Below, in pieces: positions 1-8,517 of a stretch of 64,000 nucleotides of DNA. The translations under genes and the position numbers were made by a program. The stretch lies in contig NZ_CP054861.1 of the NCBI RefSeq assembly GCF_013459645.1, positions 1,972,001 to 2,036,000 on the forward strand. Direction: 5' to 3'. How positions within the stretch are numbered: the stretch's first letter is position 1; each line of letters opens with the position of its first letter. The notes below the pieces were generated by a model. That model saw only the letters and a list, made by a program, of their open reading frames with translations, was not told the origin of the DNA and ran no database searches. Source of the DNA: Martelella sp. NC20. GTDB lineage: Bacteria > Pseudomonadota > Alphaproteobacteria > Rhizobiales > Rhizobiaceae.

Positions 1-112
1 CGGCGGTGAATGAAAAATCCTGGCCGCCAACAAGCCCCATCGCCTTGTGGTCTTCGAAGCGCAGCACCTGCGGCTTTTTGTAGAAAAGCGGCAACCGGGT
101 CTGGGTGGTCAT
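1..112 (-). CDS. SapC family protein, N-terminal fragment (runs off left edge)
   Basis: Only the first 37 codons are inside the window. The start is an ATG at 112-110, preceded on the minus strand by a GAGAGGAGA ribosome site at good spacing. The visible peptide begins MTTQTRLPLFYKKPQ and continues with an HKAMGLVGG segment. That opening resembles the alphaproteobacterial SapC family, small cytoplasmic proteins named after an S-layer-associated gene and of unknown biochemistry. The call rests on this short stretch only. The gene is divergent from the lipoprotein at 319, with a 206-base intergenic region between them. Confidence 0.6.
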   Translation of the reverse strand, partial: MTTQTRLPLFYKKPQVLRFEDHKAMGLVGGQDFSFTA

Positions 113-248
113 GAATTCTGGTCTCCTCTCGGCCATGTCCGATATGACTTACCGCTCTCTTACATCGGTTGCGGGGCCGTAACAATCGCGGAGGTCATCG
201 TAATTCATCCGCTCTAAGTTGTGTTCACTATTTTCCTTCTTGTCGAGG

Positions 249-303
249 TTGACAGGCCGGGACGAGATTGAGAATGTTAACTACTTGTTAATTTTAGCAA
301 GTA
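249..303 (+). promoter_or_regulatory. Candidate promoter and dyad upstream of the lipoprotein gene
   Basis: A TTGACA hexamer lies at 249-254. The best -10 at 17 bases distance (272-277, GAATGT) is poor, so the promoter is tentative. A perfect six-base dyad (TACTTG at 282-287, CAAGTA at 298-303) follows in AT-rich sequence and ends 15 bases before the start codon, just ahead of a GGAGAGGG ribosome site. It could be a 5' UTR hairpin or a repressor site. I see no clear Fur-box match. Confidence 0.3.
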
Positions 304-318
304 ACTGGAGAGGGAAAA

Positions 319-1113
319 ATGAAACATTTGACATTTGTCGTGCTCGGCGTGGCCGCGCTTGCGGCTGGCTGCGGCAACAATGGCAATGACGGAATCGGCA
401 CTAACGCACTTGGCTATTACGGGGACGTCAACTGGGACAATGCCGTCATGACGGGATCGGGCACGACCGAAGCCAATATCCGTGTCAATGACGATGACAG
501 CGTAACGGTGCAGATCACGGAAGGACCGGATGCCGGGGAAACGGCAACCTTCTACGCCGATGGTTCGGGCGGCTATTTCAACGACGATGTCGATGCCTAT
601 CTCCAGCTTGGATATTTCGACGATCCTTCCATCAAGGATGGCCCGGTGGTGGCGCTGATCGATGTCGCTTCCGACGACGAAAATCTCACTTTGATGGCAT
701 TTCGGTCGAGCAACGGCATGACCGCGGCATCCGACATGCCGGTCACGGGCTTTGCGACCTATAGGGGCAGTCATGTGGGCGGCGCGGCGATACCGGGCGA
801 CTATCTCGGCTATATCGAGGGCGGGTTCCAGGCCAATGTCGATTTTGGCGCCGGTCAGCTCGCCGGAGCGATGCAAAGCGGTCTCGGCGACATCACATTC
901 GATGCCACCATCTCCGGGGCCGAGTTCGACTCGAACGCCAATTCGATCGCGATCGACAATGATTACGGCGTCATCAACCAGGGCGCCTCCGGTGTCGAAG
1001 GCGGGTTCTACGGGGAAGGGGCTGCCGGCATGGCGGGCACCTATCTGCTGAACGGCCAGGGCCCGCTGAACGGTGCAGGCGCTGTCGGGGCTTTCGTCGC
1101 TGATCGGGACTGA
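319..1113 (+). CDS. TbpB-type beta-barrel surface lipoprotein, putative Slam substrate
   Basis: 264 aa lipoprotein. Residues 1-17 form a lipoprotein signal peptide ending LAAGC, so Cys18 is the predicted lipidated residue. The mature start is Gly/Asn-rich (GNNGNDGIGTN), a flexible tether. The C-terminal part, about residues 145-264, reads like the TbpB/factor-H-binding-protein barrel: a GYIEGG strand, alternating strands, then EGGFYG (227-232), AGTY and a closing VGAFVADRD. Proteins with this barrel are known substrates of Slam translocators. A Slam-type gene follows 152 bases downstream on the same strand, which supports the pairing. The ligand (iron carrier, heme or host protein) cannot be told from sequence. 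The ATG has a GGAGAGGG site at 309-316. Confidence 0.72.
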   Translation: MKHLTFVVLGVAALAAGCGNNGNDGIGTNALGYYGDVNWDNAVMTGSGTTEANIRVNDDDSVTVQITEGPDAGETATFYADGSGGYFNDDVDAYLQLGYFDDPSIKDGPVVALIDVASDDENLTLMAFRSSNGMTAASDMPVTGFATYRGSHVGGAAIPGDYLGYIEGGFQANVDFGAGQLAGAMQSGLGDITFDATISGAEFDSNANSIAIDNDYGVINQGASGVEGGFYGEGAAGMAGTYLLNGQGPLNGAGAVGAFVADRD

Positions 1114-1195
1114 GCATCAAAAGAGCGATCACGGGCCGCTCTGCCCGCGATCATCCAATGGGGCATGCCCCGGTCCTTTATCTCTTTGTTTTAAC

Positions 1196-1239
1196 GCGCG
1201 GCCAGACGGAAAACCGGTATCCACTTTTCCTGGCCGCGC
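1196..1239. repeat. Palindromic intergenic repeat, copy 1
   Basis: Nine-base outer stem (GCGCGGCCA at 1196-1204 with TGGCCGCGC at 1231-1239), a three-base GAC bulge, an inner GGAAAA/TTTTCC stem (1208-1213 with 1225-1230) and an 11-base loop. Flanking TTTGTTTTAAC and GCTCCAG resemble the edges of a repeat common between genes in Rhizobiales. It lies between the lipoprotein and Slam genes, so it may also act as an attenuating hairpin in the transcript. A second copy with changed but still complementary arms lies at 5734-5777. Confidence 0.75.
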
Positions 1240-1265
1240 TCCAGTTCAGAGTTCCTGGTAGTCGA

Positions 1266-2576
1266 ATGCAGTTCGCCCGCCTCATTCTCCGTCTGAAACG
1301 TATGGCGGTTCCCGCCATGCTGGCGCTTGTCATCGGCCTTTCAGGCGGCGCGGCGGTGGCTGACAATCCATTTCCCAAGATCAAGGGGCTGATCGAATCG
1401 GGCCAGTATGATCAGGCGATGGCGTTGTCTGCGCATCTGACCAGGGACCCGGAACTTTCCGCCTTGTCGCAGAAATTCACCTATGCGCTCATTTTGAAGC
1501 GCCAGGGACAGTTGAAGCAGGCGGCAGGGATCATGCGCAAGATCCTGGCGGAGAAGCCGGATCTGTCACGGGTGCGCCAGGAGCTCGCCCATACCCTTTC
1601 GCTGATGGGCGAGAAGAAGGCAGCAATCTACCATTTCTCGATACTGGCCGATAATGCGCCGAGCGAATCGCTGCGCTCCTTCTACGAGGATTTCATCGAC
1701 CGCGTGAACCTCGACCGGCCCTGGACGCTTGGCGGTTATGTCGCCATCGCCCCCAGCACCAATATCTCGAACGCGACCGATCAGGCTCTCGTTCATGTCG
1801 GCGGCATACCGCTCACGCCGGGCGACAAGGCCGAAAGCGGCGTCGGGCTGAATTACGGGGCGAACGGAACCTACACGTTCCAGCTTGTCGATGATCTTTC
1901 GCTGACATTCGGCGGTTCGATCACCGGTCTCGCCTACAAGGAAACCGTCTACAACCAGACCCAGTTCGGCGGCTTTTCACAGCTTTCCTGGCGCATGGAC
2001 CCTTGGATTTTCAGCGGTGGCATCGCGGCGGAATATGTGTTGATGGGCAATGAACCCTATCGGGTCGGTTACGGTCCGGTATTTTCCGTGCGCCGGTCTT
2101 TCGGGCCCTGGGGCGTCACCTCTGCCAATGTTTCGTACCAGTGGCTGGATTACGATCAGAACGATGCCTTCGACGGCTATCAGGCGGGTATCAGCCTCAA
2201 TCATCGTTACGCGCTGACGCCGGCCAGCAGCATACGGTTTGGCGGAGGCTACAATCATGTCCATGCCGAAAACGACATCAACTCCTACAATGGCTACAAT
2301 CTGAACGCCAAATATGCGCGGGAATGGTCGGGCGGCATCCTGACCGATATCGGGGTCTCGGGCACGCTCAGGGACTATGTCGGCGATTTTCCGCTGATGA
2401 CTGAGCCTCGGTTCGACCGGCGGCTCGACGTGGAACTCGGCGCGACATTCCGCACGCTGGCGATGAAGGGATTCGCGCCTCGCCTGGAATATGCCTATTC
2501 GCAGAATTTTTCGAATGTCGAGCTTTATGATTACAACAAGAGCACGGTATCGCTGTTTGTGACCAAGCAGTTTTAA
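1266..2576 (+). CDS. Slam family outer-membrane lipoprotein translocator (surface lipoprotein assembly modifier, DUF560)
   Basis: 436 aa from the ATG at 1266. Residues 1-32 look like a Sec signal peptide (basic start, LALVIGLSGGAAVA, then DNPF). Residues about 36-150 are helical and TPR-like. From RPWTLGG (about 151) to the end runs a strand-rich barrel with alternating aromatic residues and a terminal Phe. The APSTNISNAT motif near 162-171 is characteristic of Slam/DUF560 proteins, which move lipoproteins to the cell surface (type XI secretion). The adjacent upstream TbpB-type lipoprotein is the obvious client. The frame is open from 1158, but that longer form would hide the signal peptide; ATG 1302 is an alternative start. 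The stop codon overlaps the convergent metallophosphatase stop (shared TTAA). Confidence 0.78.
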   Translation: MQFARLILRLKRMAVPAMLALVIGLSGGAAVADNPFPKIKGLIESGQYDQAMALSAHLTRDPELSALSQKFTYALILKRQGQLKQAAGIMRKILAEKPDLSRVRQELAHTLSLMGEKKAAIYHFSILADNAPSESLRSFYEDFIDRVNLDRPWTLGGYVAIAPSTNISNATDQALVHVGGIPLTPGDKAESGVGLNYGANGTYTFQLVDDLSLTFGGSITGLAYKETVYNQTQFGGFSQLSWRMDPWIFSGGIAAEYVLMGNEPYRVGYGPVFSVRRSFGPWGVTSANVSYQWLDYDQNDAFDGYQAGISLNHRYALTPASSIRFGGGYNHVHAENDINSYNGYNLNAKYAREWSGGILTDIGVSGTLRDYVGDFPLMTEPRFDRRLDVELGATFRTLAMKGFAPRLEYAYSQNFSNVELYDYNKSTVSLFVTKQF

Positions 2577-3370
2577 CCCTGCCGCTGCGATGCGGCCTGC
2601 AGGAACTCGACCTCGCGGCCGGGCCGGATGATGGCGGCGGTCAGCCTGCCCTTGGCATAGGCGCCGGTATCGATCGAGATCACGCCGTTTGCCATGATCG
2701 GCATGTCGACGACGGTGTGGCCGTGAACGATCCAGAGGCCGTCGCTGCGGGGCAACTCCCCGAAGGCCGGGTGGCCCCAGGTCAGGCTGGCGGGGCGCTG
2801 CCGGTCCAGCGGTTCGCGCGGGTCGGCTCCGGCGTGAACCACGGCGACGTTGCCGCTCCTCCAGTATCGGGGCATCGTTGCCAGAAAGCCGATCATCGCC
2901 TCGCCGAGCTGCTGGATCAGGCCATCGCGAATACGGACGAAATCGCGCTCCGGCAGCGCCTTGCCGAGCGAAAGATCCCCGAAGCTTTGAAGCGTCTGCA
3001 GCCCGCCATAGCGCAGCCAGCGTTCGCCCTTTTCCTCAGGCTCCCTCAGGAAGTCGAGGAACATTTCCTCGTGATTGCCCTTGAGACAGACGATATCGCC
3101 GTCATGGGCCTGGCGCTCGTGGAGCATCCTCAGGACGCCGGCGGAATCCTCGCCCCGGTCGATATAATCGCCGACATGAATGATCGTCATGCCGGGGGCG
3201 GCTTTGGCGAGCTTGTCCCACAGCGCCGCAAGCGCTTCCGCGCAGCCGTGGACATCGCCAATCGCCACAAAACCCTCGTCCGGGCTCGGCAGGCCGCCGC
3301 GAAATTGCGGCGGGGCTTCTGTCCGGCCTTCAGGCTTTGGTCGGGTGAAAAGGCGGCGCAGGGATTTCAT
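2573..3370 (-). CDS. Metallophosphoesterase, serine/threonine protein phosphatase-like
   Basis: 265 aa. The dinuclear metallophosphatase motifs appear in order: GDVHG near residue 40, GDYIDRG near 67, GNHE near 99, then a VVHAG His and a GHT motif near the C-terminus. This set is typical of the small PrpA/lambda-type bacterial phosphatases that act on phosphoproteins or nucleotides. The substrate cannot be inferred. An in-frame GTG exists at 3391, but the ATG at 3370 starts closer to the conserved domain and follows a purine-poor leader either way. The gene is convergent with the Slam gene and overlaps its stop by four bases. Confidence 0.82.
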   Translation of the reverse strand: MKSLRRLFTRPKPEGRTEAPPQFRGGLPSPDEGFVAIGDVHGCAEALAALWDKLAKAAPGMTIIHVGDYIDRGEDSAGVLRMLHERQAHDGDIVCLKGNHEEMFLDFLREPEEKGERWLRYGGLQTLQSFGDLSLGKALPERDFVRIRDGLIQQLGEAMIGFLATMPRYWRSGNVAVVHAGADPREPLDRQRPASLTWGHPAFGELPRSDGLWIVHGHTVVDMPIMANGVISIDTGAYAKGRLTAAIIRPGREVEFLQAASQRQG

Positions 3371-3477
3371 GGAAAGAGACCACTCTAGCACAAGTCAGCA
3401 TGGTTTCATTGTCGCCCAGGCGGCTGGCGAATATGTTCTCACGCTAACAGAGATGTACGCCGGCAAGCAAGGATTCT

Positions 3478-3493
3478 GCCGTCCGGCGACGGC
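3478..3493 (-). terminator. Short hairpin after araD
   Basis: GCCGTC (3478-3483) pairs perfectly with GACGGC (3488-3493) around a four-base loop, eight bases beyond the araD stop codon. No T-run follows on the minus strand, so this is at best a weak or Rho-assisted end of the arabinose operon. Confidence 0.3.
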
Positions 3494-3500
3494 GCTTTCG

Positions 3501-4193
3501 CTATTCCGGTTGCCCGTAATAGGCCGTCGCGCCGTGTTTGCGCAGGAAATGCTTGTCGCGCAGTTCCGGCTCGATCGGCTGAAGGTCGGGATTGAGGCTC
3601 AGCGACAGCAGCGCCATTTCGGCGATGCACTCTACCGCCACAGCAACCTCGACGGCCTTGGCGACCGTCTTGCCCCAGGTGAACGGCGCGTGGCGGTTGA
3701 CGAGCACGGCCGGGAAATCGAGCGGGCTCATCTCCCGGAAGCGTTCGACGATCACATTGCCGGTCTCCCATTCATAGGCGGATGCAATCTCCTCAGGCGT
3801 CATCTTGCGGGTGACGGGTATCTCGCCGTGGAAATAATCGGCATGGGTGGTGCCGAAATTGGGAATGGCGCGGCCGGCCTGGGCAAAGGCGGTGGCGCGG
3901 GTGGAATGGGTGTGCACCACGCCGCCGATTTCCTCGAAAGCCAGAAACAGGCAGCGATGGGTGGGCGTATCGGAGGAGGGGCGCAGATTGCCCTCCACGA
4001 TATTCCCCTCGAAATCCACGATCACCATGTTGTCGGGCGTGAGGTCGCCATAGTCGACCCCGCTCGGCTTGATCGCGAACACGCCGCGATCGCGGTCGCA
4101 AGCACTGGCATTGCCGAAGGTCAGGTTGATCAGCCCCTGTTTCGGCAGGGCGATATTGGCCTCATAGGCCTCGCGCCGGATTTCCTTGTACAT
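3501..4193 (-). CDS. araD: L-ribulose-5-phosphate 4-epimerase
   Basis: 230 aa, the usual length for AraD. It converts L-ribulose 5-phosphate to D-xylulose 5-phosphate, the last step of L-arabinose entry into the pentose phosphate pathway. The class II aldolase/epimerase zinc ligands are visible as His94 and His96 (HTHS) and His168 (NRHAPFTWG), with Asp75 in SSDTPTHR, matching E. coli positions closely. It is the last gene of the operon ytfQRT-yjfF-araBAD and starts 11 bases after araA stops, so translation is probably coupled. ATG at 4193. Confidence 0.95.
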   Translation of the reverse strand: MYKEIRREAYEANIALPKQGLINLTFGNASACDRDRGVFAIKPSGVDYGDLTPDNMVIVDFEGNIVEGNLRPSSDTPTHRCLFLAFEEIGGVVHTHSTRATAFAQAGRAIPNFGTTHADYFHGEIPVTRKMTPEEIASAYEWETGNVIVERFREMSPLDFPAVLVNRHAPFTWGKTVAKAVEVAVAVECIAEMALLSLSLNPDLQPIEPELRDKHFLRKHGATAYYGQPE

Positions 4194-4204
4194 GTTCGCC
4201 TCCC

Positions 4205-5713
4205 TTACGCCTTGATGCCGAGGCCGAGGTGCCAGTAGATCTCGTTGTTGCGGAGATCCTGCTTGAACCGGTCGAGCCGGGTATCGTCATTGATGACGGC
4301 AAGCTCGATGCCGGCCATGGTGGCGAAATCGTCCAGCATTTCGGTGGTCACGTCGTTCGAATAGGCGGTGTGATGCGCGCCGCCGGCCAAGATCCAGGCG
4401 GCAAGCGCGGTCTTGAAGTCCGGCTTGCATTCCCACACCGCGCGCGCGACCGGCAGCTTCGGCAGGTCCGGGTGCTCGACCGAGGTCACCTCGTTGACCA
4501 GCAGGCGGAAGCGGTTGCCCATGTCCATCAGGCTGGCGTTCAGCGCCGGGCCGAGCTTCGCGTTGAAGACCATGCGTACCGGGTCGGCCTTGCCGCCGAT
4601 GCCGAGCGGATGGATCTCGATATTGGGCTTGCCGTCGGCGATTGACGGGCAGATTTCCAGCATGTGGGAACCCAGCACCTGCTCGTGGCCGGGCGCCATA
4701 TGGTAGGTGTAGTCCTCCATGAACGAGGTTGCCCCGCTCATGCCGTGGCCCATCACCTTCAGCGCGCGCACCAGCGCCACCGTCTTCCAGTCGCCCTCGC
4801 CGGCAAAGCCGTAGCCGGCCGCCATCACCCGCTGGGTCGCCATGCCCGGCAGCGTTTCCATGCCGTGCAAATCCTCGAACGTGTCGGTGAAGCCCTTGAA
4901 GCCGCCGGCCTCGAGGAAGGTCTTCAGGCCGAGTTCCTGGCGGGCCGCGTTCAGCAGGCTGGCATGGCGGTCGCCGCCCTTTTTCAGCGCGTCGACGACA
5001 TTGTACGCGTTCTCATAGCTTGCCGCGAGATCGGCGACATCGCCGTCGGAAAGCGTGTTCATGACATCGACGAGATCCATGATGCCGTAGCCGTTGACGG
5101 AGAAGCCGAGCTTCATTTCGGCGGCGACCTTGTCGCCCTCGGTGACGGCGACTTCGCGCATATTGTCGCCGAAGCGGCAGAAGCGGGCGCCCTGCCAGTC
5201 ATCCCAGGCGCGCGCGGCCCGCATCCAGGCGTCGATCCGGGCATGCACTTCCGGGTCGCTCCAGTGGCCGGCGACGACCTTGCGGCCAAGCCGCATACGG
5301 GTGTGGATGAAGCCCGCCTCGCGGTCGCCATGGGCGGCCTGGTTCAGGTTCATGTAGTCCATGTCGATCGTATCCCACGGCAGTTCGCGGGCATATTGGG
5401 TATGGAGATGCAGAAACGGCTTGTTGAGCTGCGAAAGCCCGCGGATCCACATTTTCGATGGCGAGAAGGTGTGCATCCACAGGATCAGACCGCCGCATTC
5501 GGGATCGGAATTGGCGCGGATCGCCAGATCGGTCGCTTCCGCCGGGCTTTTGACCACCGGCTGCGGCACGATCACGAGCGGCAGCTTGCCGTCCTTCGAC
5601 AGCGCGTCGGCGATCGCGGTGAACTGCGCGTCGACTTCCGCCAGCGTTTCGGGGCCGTAGAGATGCTGCGAGCCGCAGACAAACCAGATTTTCAGTGGTT
5701 TCAGGCCGATCAT
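4205..5713 (-). CDS. araA: L-arabinose isomerase
   Basis: 502 aa, matching E. coli AraA (about 500). It interconverts L-arabinose and L-ribulose with a Mn2+ centre. Typical AraA blocks are the N-terminal [35 protein letters not shown], and the C-terminal [20 protein letters not shown]. It lies between araB and araD in the same orientation. The 98-base gap to araB contains the palindromic repeat at 5734-5777, which could lower or tune read-through and separate araBA expression levels. ATG at 5713. Confidence 0.97.
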   Translation of the reverse strand: MIGLKPLKIWFVCGSQHLYGPETLAEVDAQFTAIADALSKDGKLPLVIVPQPVVKSPAEATDLAIRANSDPECGGLILWMHTFSPSKMWIRGLSQLNKPFLHLHTQYARELPWDTIDMDYMNLNQAAHGDREAGFIHTRMRLGRKVVAGHWSDPEVHARIDAWMRAARAWDDWQGARFCRFGDNMREVAVTEGDKVAAEMKLGFSVNGYGIMDLVDVMNTLSDGDVADLAASYENAYNVVDALKKGGDRHASLLNAARQELGLKTFLEAGGFKGFTDTFEDLHGMETLPGMATQRVMAAGYGFAGEGDWKTVALVRALKVMGHGMSGATSFMEDYTYHMAPGHEQVLGSHMLEICPSIADGKPNIEIHPLGIGGKADPVRMVFNAKLGPALNASLMDMGNRFRLLVNEVTSVEHPDLPKLPVARAVWECKPDFKTALAAWILAGGAHHTAYSNDVTTEMLDDFATMAGIELAVINDDTRLDRFKQDLRNNEIYWHLGLGIKA

Positions 5714-5733
5714 GGGTATCCTCCGGAAAATGA

Positions 5734-5777
5734 GCGCGTCCGGGAAAAGCGGGTGTCGGTTTTCCGTCCGGACGCGC
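5734..5777. repeat. Palindromic intergenic repeat, copy 2
   Basis: Same architecture as the copy at 1196-1239 in opposite orientation: GCGCGTCCG (5734-5742) pairs with CGGACGCGC (5769-5777), inner GGAAAA (5743-5748) pairs with TTTTCC (5760-5765), with an 11-base loop and a three-base bulge on one side. Relative to copy 1 the outer arms differ at paired positions so that pairing is kept. It lies between araB and araA, inside the operon. Confidence 0.75.
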
Positions 5778-5811
5778 GTGAAAACAAATGGACGCGCGGC
5801 GCTGGCGCCTG

Positions 5812-7473
5812 TTATGCGTTTCGAACCCTGTCGCGGATCTCGATCAGGTCCTTCATGATCTTCGACAGATCGGAATCGCGGGTGATCCCGCCAAAACCGT
5901 CGTGCAGCGTCAGGTAGAGACCGTAGAGTTCCTCGTAGATCGCGACGTTTTCGGGTATCGGGTCATAGCGGATGTCCTTCAGCCCGGTCATTGCCTTCGT
6001 CGTCGCCTTGATGCCGTCATGGGCGCCGGCGACGGAGGCGGCGGCAACGGCCGCACCCAGCGCGCAGGTCTGCGCCGAGCGGGCGACGAGCATGGTCCGG
6101 TTCATGACATCGGCGTAGATCTGCATCAGCATCGGATTTTTCTCGGCAATGCCGCCGGCGCAGACGACCTTGTCGATCGGCACGCCGTAATCGGTCATGC
6201 GCTCGACGATCGCGCGCGCGCCGAAGGCGGTCGCCTCGACAAGCGCGCGATAGATTTCGGCGCGGGTGGAATAGAGCGTCTGGCCGAGGAGAACGCCGGT
6301 CAGGCGCTGGTCAACGAGAATGGTGCGGTTGCCGTTGTTCCAGTCGAGCGCCAGAAGCCCGCTTTGTCCGGCCTTCATCGCCTCGGCCTCGCGCGACAGT
6401 TCTTCGTGAAGCGCCGCGCCGCCCTGGCAGACCCGTTCTACCCACCATTTGAAGATATCGCCGACGGCGGACTGACCGGCCTCGATGCCGTAAAAGCCGG
6501 GCAGGATCGAGCCTTCGACAATGCCGCAAAGGCCGGGGATGGCGTCCGATTTCGAAAGGTCGACGATCGCGCAGTCGCAGGTGGATGTGCCGATGACCTT
6601 GACCAGCATGCCTTCCTCGATGCCGCAGCCGATCGAGCCCAGATGGTTGTCGAAGGCGCCGGTGGCGATCGCGATGCCCTCCGGCAGGCCGAGTTTTTCA
6701 GCCCATTCGGGAGAGAGCGCGCCGGCGGGAACCGAAATGTCCTGCGCGGTGTCGTAAAGCCGGTCGCGCAGGTCGGCGATCGCGGGGTCGAGCATGTTCA
6801 GGAACTGCTTGTCCGGCAGGCCGCCCCATTTGGGATTGTAGAGGCCCTTGTGGCCGGCCGCGCAGACGCCGCGTTTGATCTCGGCGGGGGCCTTGACGCC
6901 GGCCAGCACCGAGGGGATCCAGTCGGCAAGCTCGACCCAGGAATGGGCGGCGTCGAACACGGCGCGGTCGACATTCAGGCAGTGCCAGATCTTCGACCAC
7001 CACCATTCCGACGAATAGGTGTCGCCGACCATGGCGAGGTAATGCGGCCGTTCCGCCTTGCCGAGCGCGGTGATCCTCTCGGCCTCGCGCCAGCTCGTAT
7101 GGTCCTTCCACAGCCAGCAATAGGCGTTGAGATTATCGGTGAAGCCCGGGTCCATCGCCAGCGCGCCGTTTTCGGCATTGACCGGCAGCGGGCTGGAGCC
7201 GGTGGTGTCGACGCCGATGCCGATCACTTTCGAGGCGTCGAATTTTTCATGCCGGGCTGCCTGTTGCAGCGCGCCGCGAATGCTCGCTTCCAGGCCCTGC
7301 AGGTAATCGGCGGGGCTCTGGCGGGCGAGCAGCGGATCGTCGGCGTCGAGCAGCACGCCCTGATCGCCGCTGGGATAATCGAAGACGTGGGTGCCGTATT
7401 CGAACCCGTCATCGCAGCCGACGACCAGCGCGCGCACCGAGTTTGTGCCGTAATCGATACCGATGGAGAACAT
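5812..7473 (-). CDS. araB: Ribulokinase (FGGY family)
   Basis: 553 aa. It phosphorylates L-ribulose to L-ribulose 5-phosphate with ATP. The FGGY-kinase fold is evident from the N-terminal phosphate-binding [14 protein letters not shown], the central [22 protein letters not shown] block and the C-terminal [23 protein letters not shown]-site motif. The length and the [13 protein letters not shown] segment fit ribulokinase rather than xylulokinase or glycerol kinase. It is followed by araA and araD and preceded by the transporter permease, with a 72-base gap. ATG at 7473. Confidence 0.95.
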   Translation of the reverse strand: MFSIGIDYGTNSVRALVVGCDDGFEYGTHVFDYPSGDQGVLLDADDPLLARQSPADYLQGLEASIRGALQQAARHEKFDASKVIGIGVDTTGSSPLPVNAENGALAMDPGFTDNLNAYCWLWKDHTSWREAERITALGKAERPHYLAMVGDTYSSEWWWSKIWHCLNVDRAVFDAAHSWVELADWIPSVLAGVKAPAEIKRGVCAAGHKGLYNPKWGGLPDKQFLNMLDPAIADLRDRLYDTAQDISVPAGALSPEWAEKLGLPEGIAIATGAFDNHLGSIGCGIEEGMLVKVIGTSTCDCAIVDLSKSDAIPGLCGIVEGSILPGFYGIEAGQSAVGDIFKWWVERVCQGGAALHEELSREAEAMKAGQSGLLALDWNNGNRTILVDQRLTGVLLGQTLYSTRAEIYRALVEATAFGARAIVERMTDYGVPIDKVVCAGGIAEKNPMLMQIYADVMNRTMLVARSAQTCALGAAVAAASVAGAHDGIKATTKAMTGLKDIRYDPIPENVAIYEELYGLYLTLHDGFGGITRDSDLSKIMKDLIEIRDRVRNA

Positions 7474-7545
7474 GGGTGCCTCGCCTAAACCATTCGTTTT
7501 TATCGGATCTCCGGCAGGAAAATGCCGGAGATCGTGCTGTTGTTT

Positions 7546-8517
7546 TCAGTGTGCAGTCGTCCGGTCCATGGTCAATCGCAGCAAGCCCTTTTGCAGCAGT
7601 ATGAACAGGAGAAGGAGAATACCGATGGCGATCTTGGTCCACCAGCTCGAAAGCGTGCCGTCGAAGACGATATAGGTTTGGATCAGGCCCATGGTCAGGA
7701 CCCCGAACAAGGTCCCGAACACATAGCCCGCGCCCCCGGTCAGAAGCGTGCCGCCGATGACGACGGTGGCAATCGCGGTCAGTTCCGTGCCGACGGTCGC
7801 GAGCGGATAGCCCGAGCCGGTATAGATCGCGAACACGATGCCGGAAAGCCCGGCCATGAAACCCGAAAAGGCGTAGATCGAGACCGTCGTGTGGCCGATC
7901 CGCGAGCCCATCAGTCGCGCCGTCTGCTCGCCGCCGCCAAGCGCGAACACATTGGCGCCGAAACGGGTCTTGTGGGCGACGACATGGCCGAAGACGAAGG
8001 AGAGCAGCATCACGATGCCGATCAGCGTCAGCCGGCCCTTGCCGGGCATCAGCCAATAGGTCTTCTGCAGCATCTTGAAGAACTCATTGTCGATCGGCAC
8101 GGAATCGATGGTCAGCATGTAGGCGACGCCGCGCGCCAGGAACATGCCGGCAAGCGTGACGATGAAGGCCGGCATGCCGAGCGTATATATCAGCCAGCCC
8201 ATGGCCGCGCCGAAAGCCGTGGTGACGACCAGCAGCAGGGCGAACACCACCAGCGGATGAAGCCCGGTATCGCGCAGCAGCACCGATATGAACACGCCCG
8301 AAAACGCGATCACGGAACCGACAGAGAGATCGATGCCGCCCGACAGGATCACCACCGTCATGCCGACGGCGACGATGCCGAGATAGGCGTTGTCGGTCAG
8401 CAGATTGCCGGCAACCCGGGTCGACAGCATGAACGGGAACTGGATGTAGCAGATCGCATAGGCGACGATGAAGATCGCGATCGTCGCATAGAGCGGATAG
8501 AGGCGCGGATTTTTCAT
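7546..8517 (-). CDS. yjfF: Sugar ABC transporter permease, YjfF-like (probably L-arabinose)
   Basis: 323 aa RbsC/YjfF-type inner-membrane permease with about 8-10 hydrophobic segments. It carries the family motif GIDLSVGSVIAFSGV, which contacts the ATPase, and the C-terminal LLFILLQKGLL typical of YjfF. In E. coli YtfQRT-YjfF carries galactofuranose; here fusion of the operon to araBAD points to L-arabinose, an inference from context. The ATG at 8517 overlaps the ytfT stop by four bases (ATGA), so the two permeases are translationally coupled and probably form a heterodimer. Confidence 0.88.
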   Translation of the reverse strand: MKNPRLYPLYATIAIFIVAYAICYIQFPFMLSTRVAGNLLTDNAYLGIVAVGMTVVILSGGIDLSVGSVIAFSGVFISVLLRDTGLHPLVVFALLLVVTTAFGAAMGWLIYTLGMPAFIVTLAGMFLARGVAYMLTIDSVPIDNEFFKMLQKTYWLMPGKGRLTLIGIVMLLSFVFGHVVAHKTRFGANVFALGGGEQTARLMGSRIGHTTVSIYAFSGFMAGLSGIVFAIYTGSGYPLATVGTELTAIATVVIGGTLLTGGAGYVFGTLFGVLTMGLIQTYIVFDGTLSSWWTKIAIGILLLLFILLQKGLLRLTMDRTTAH

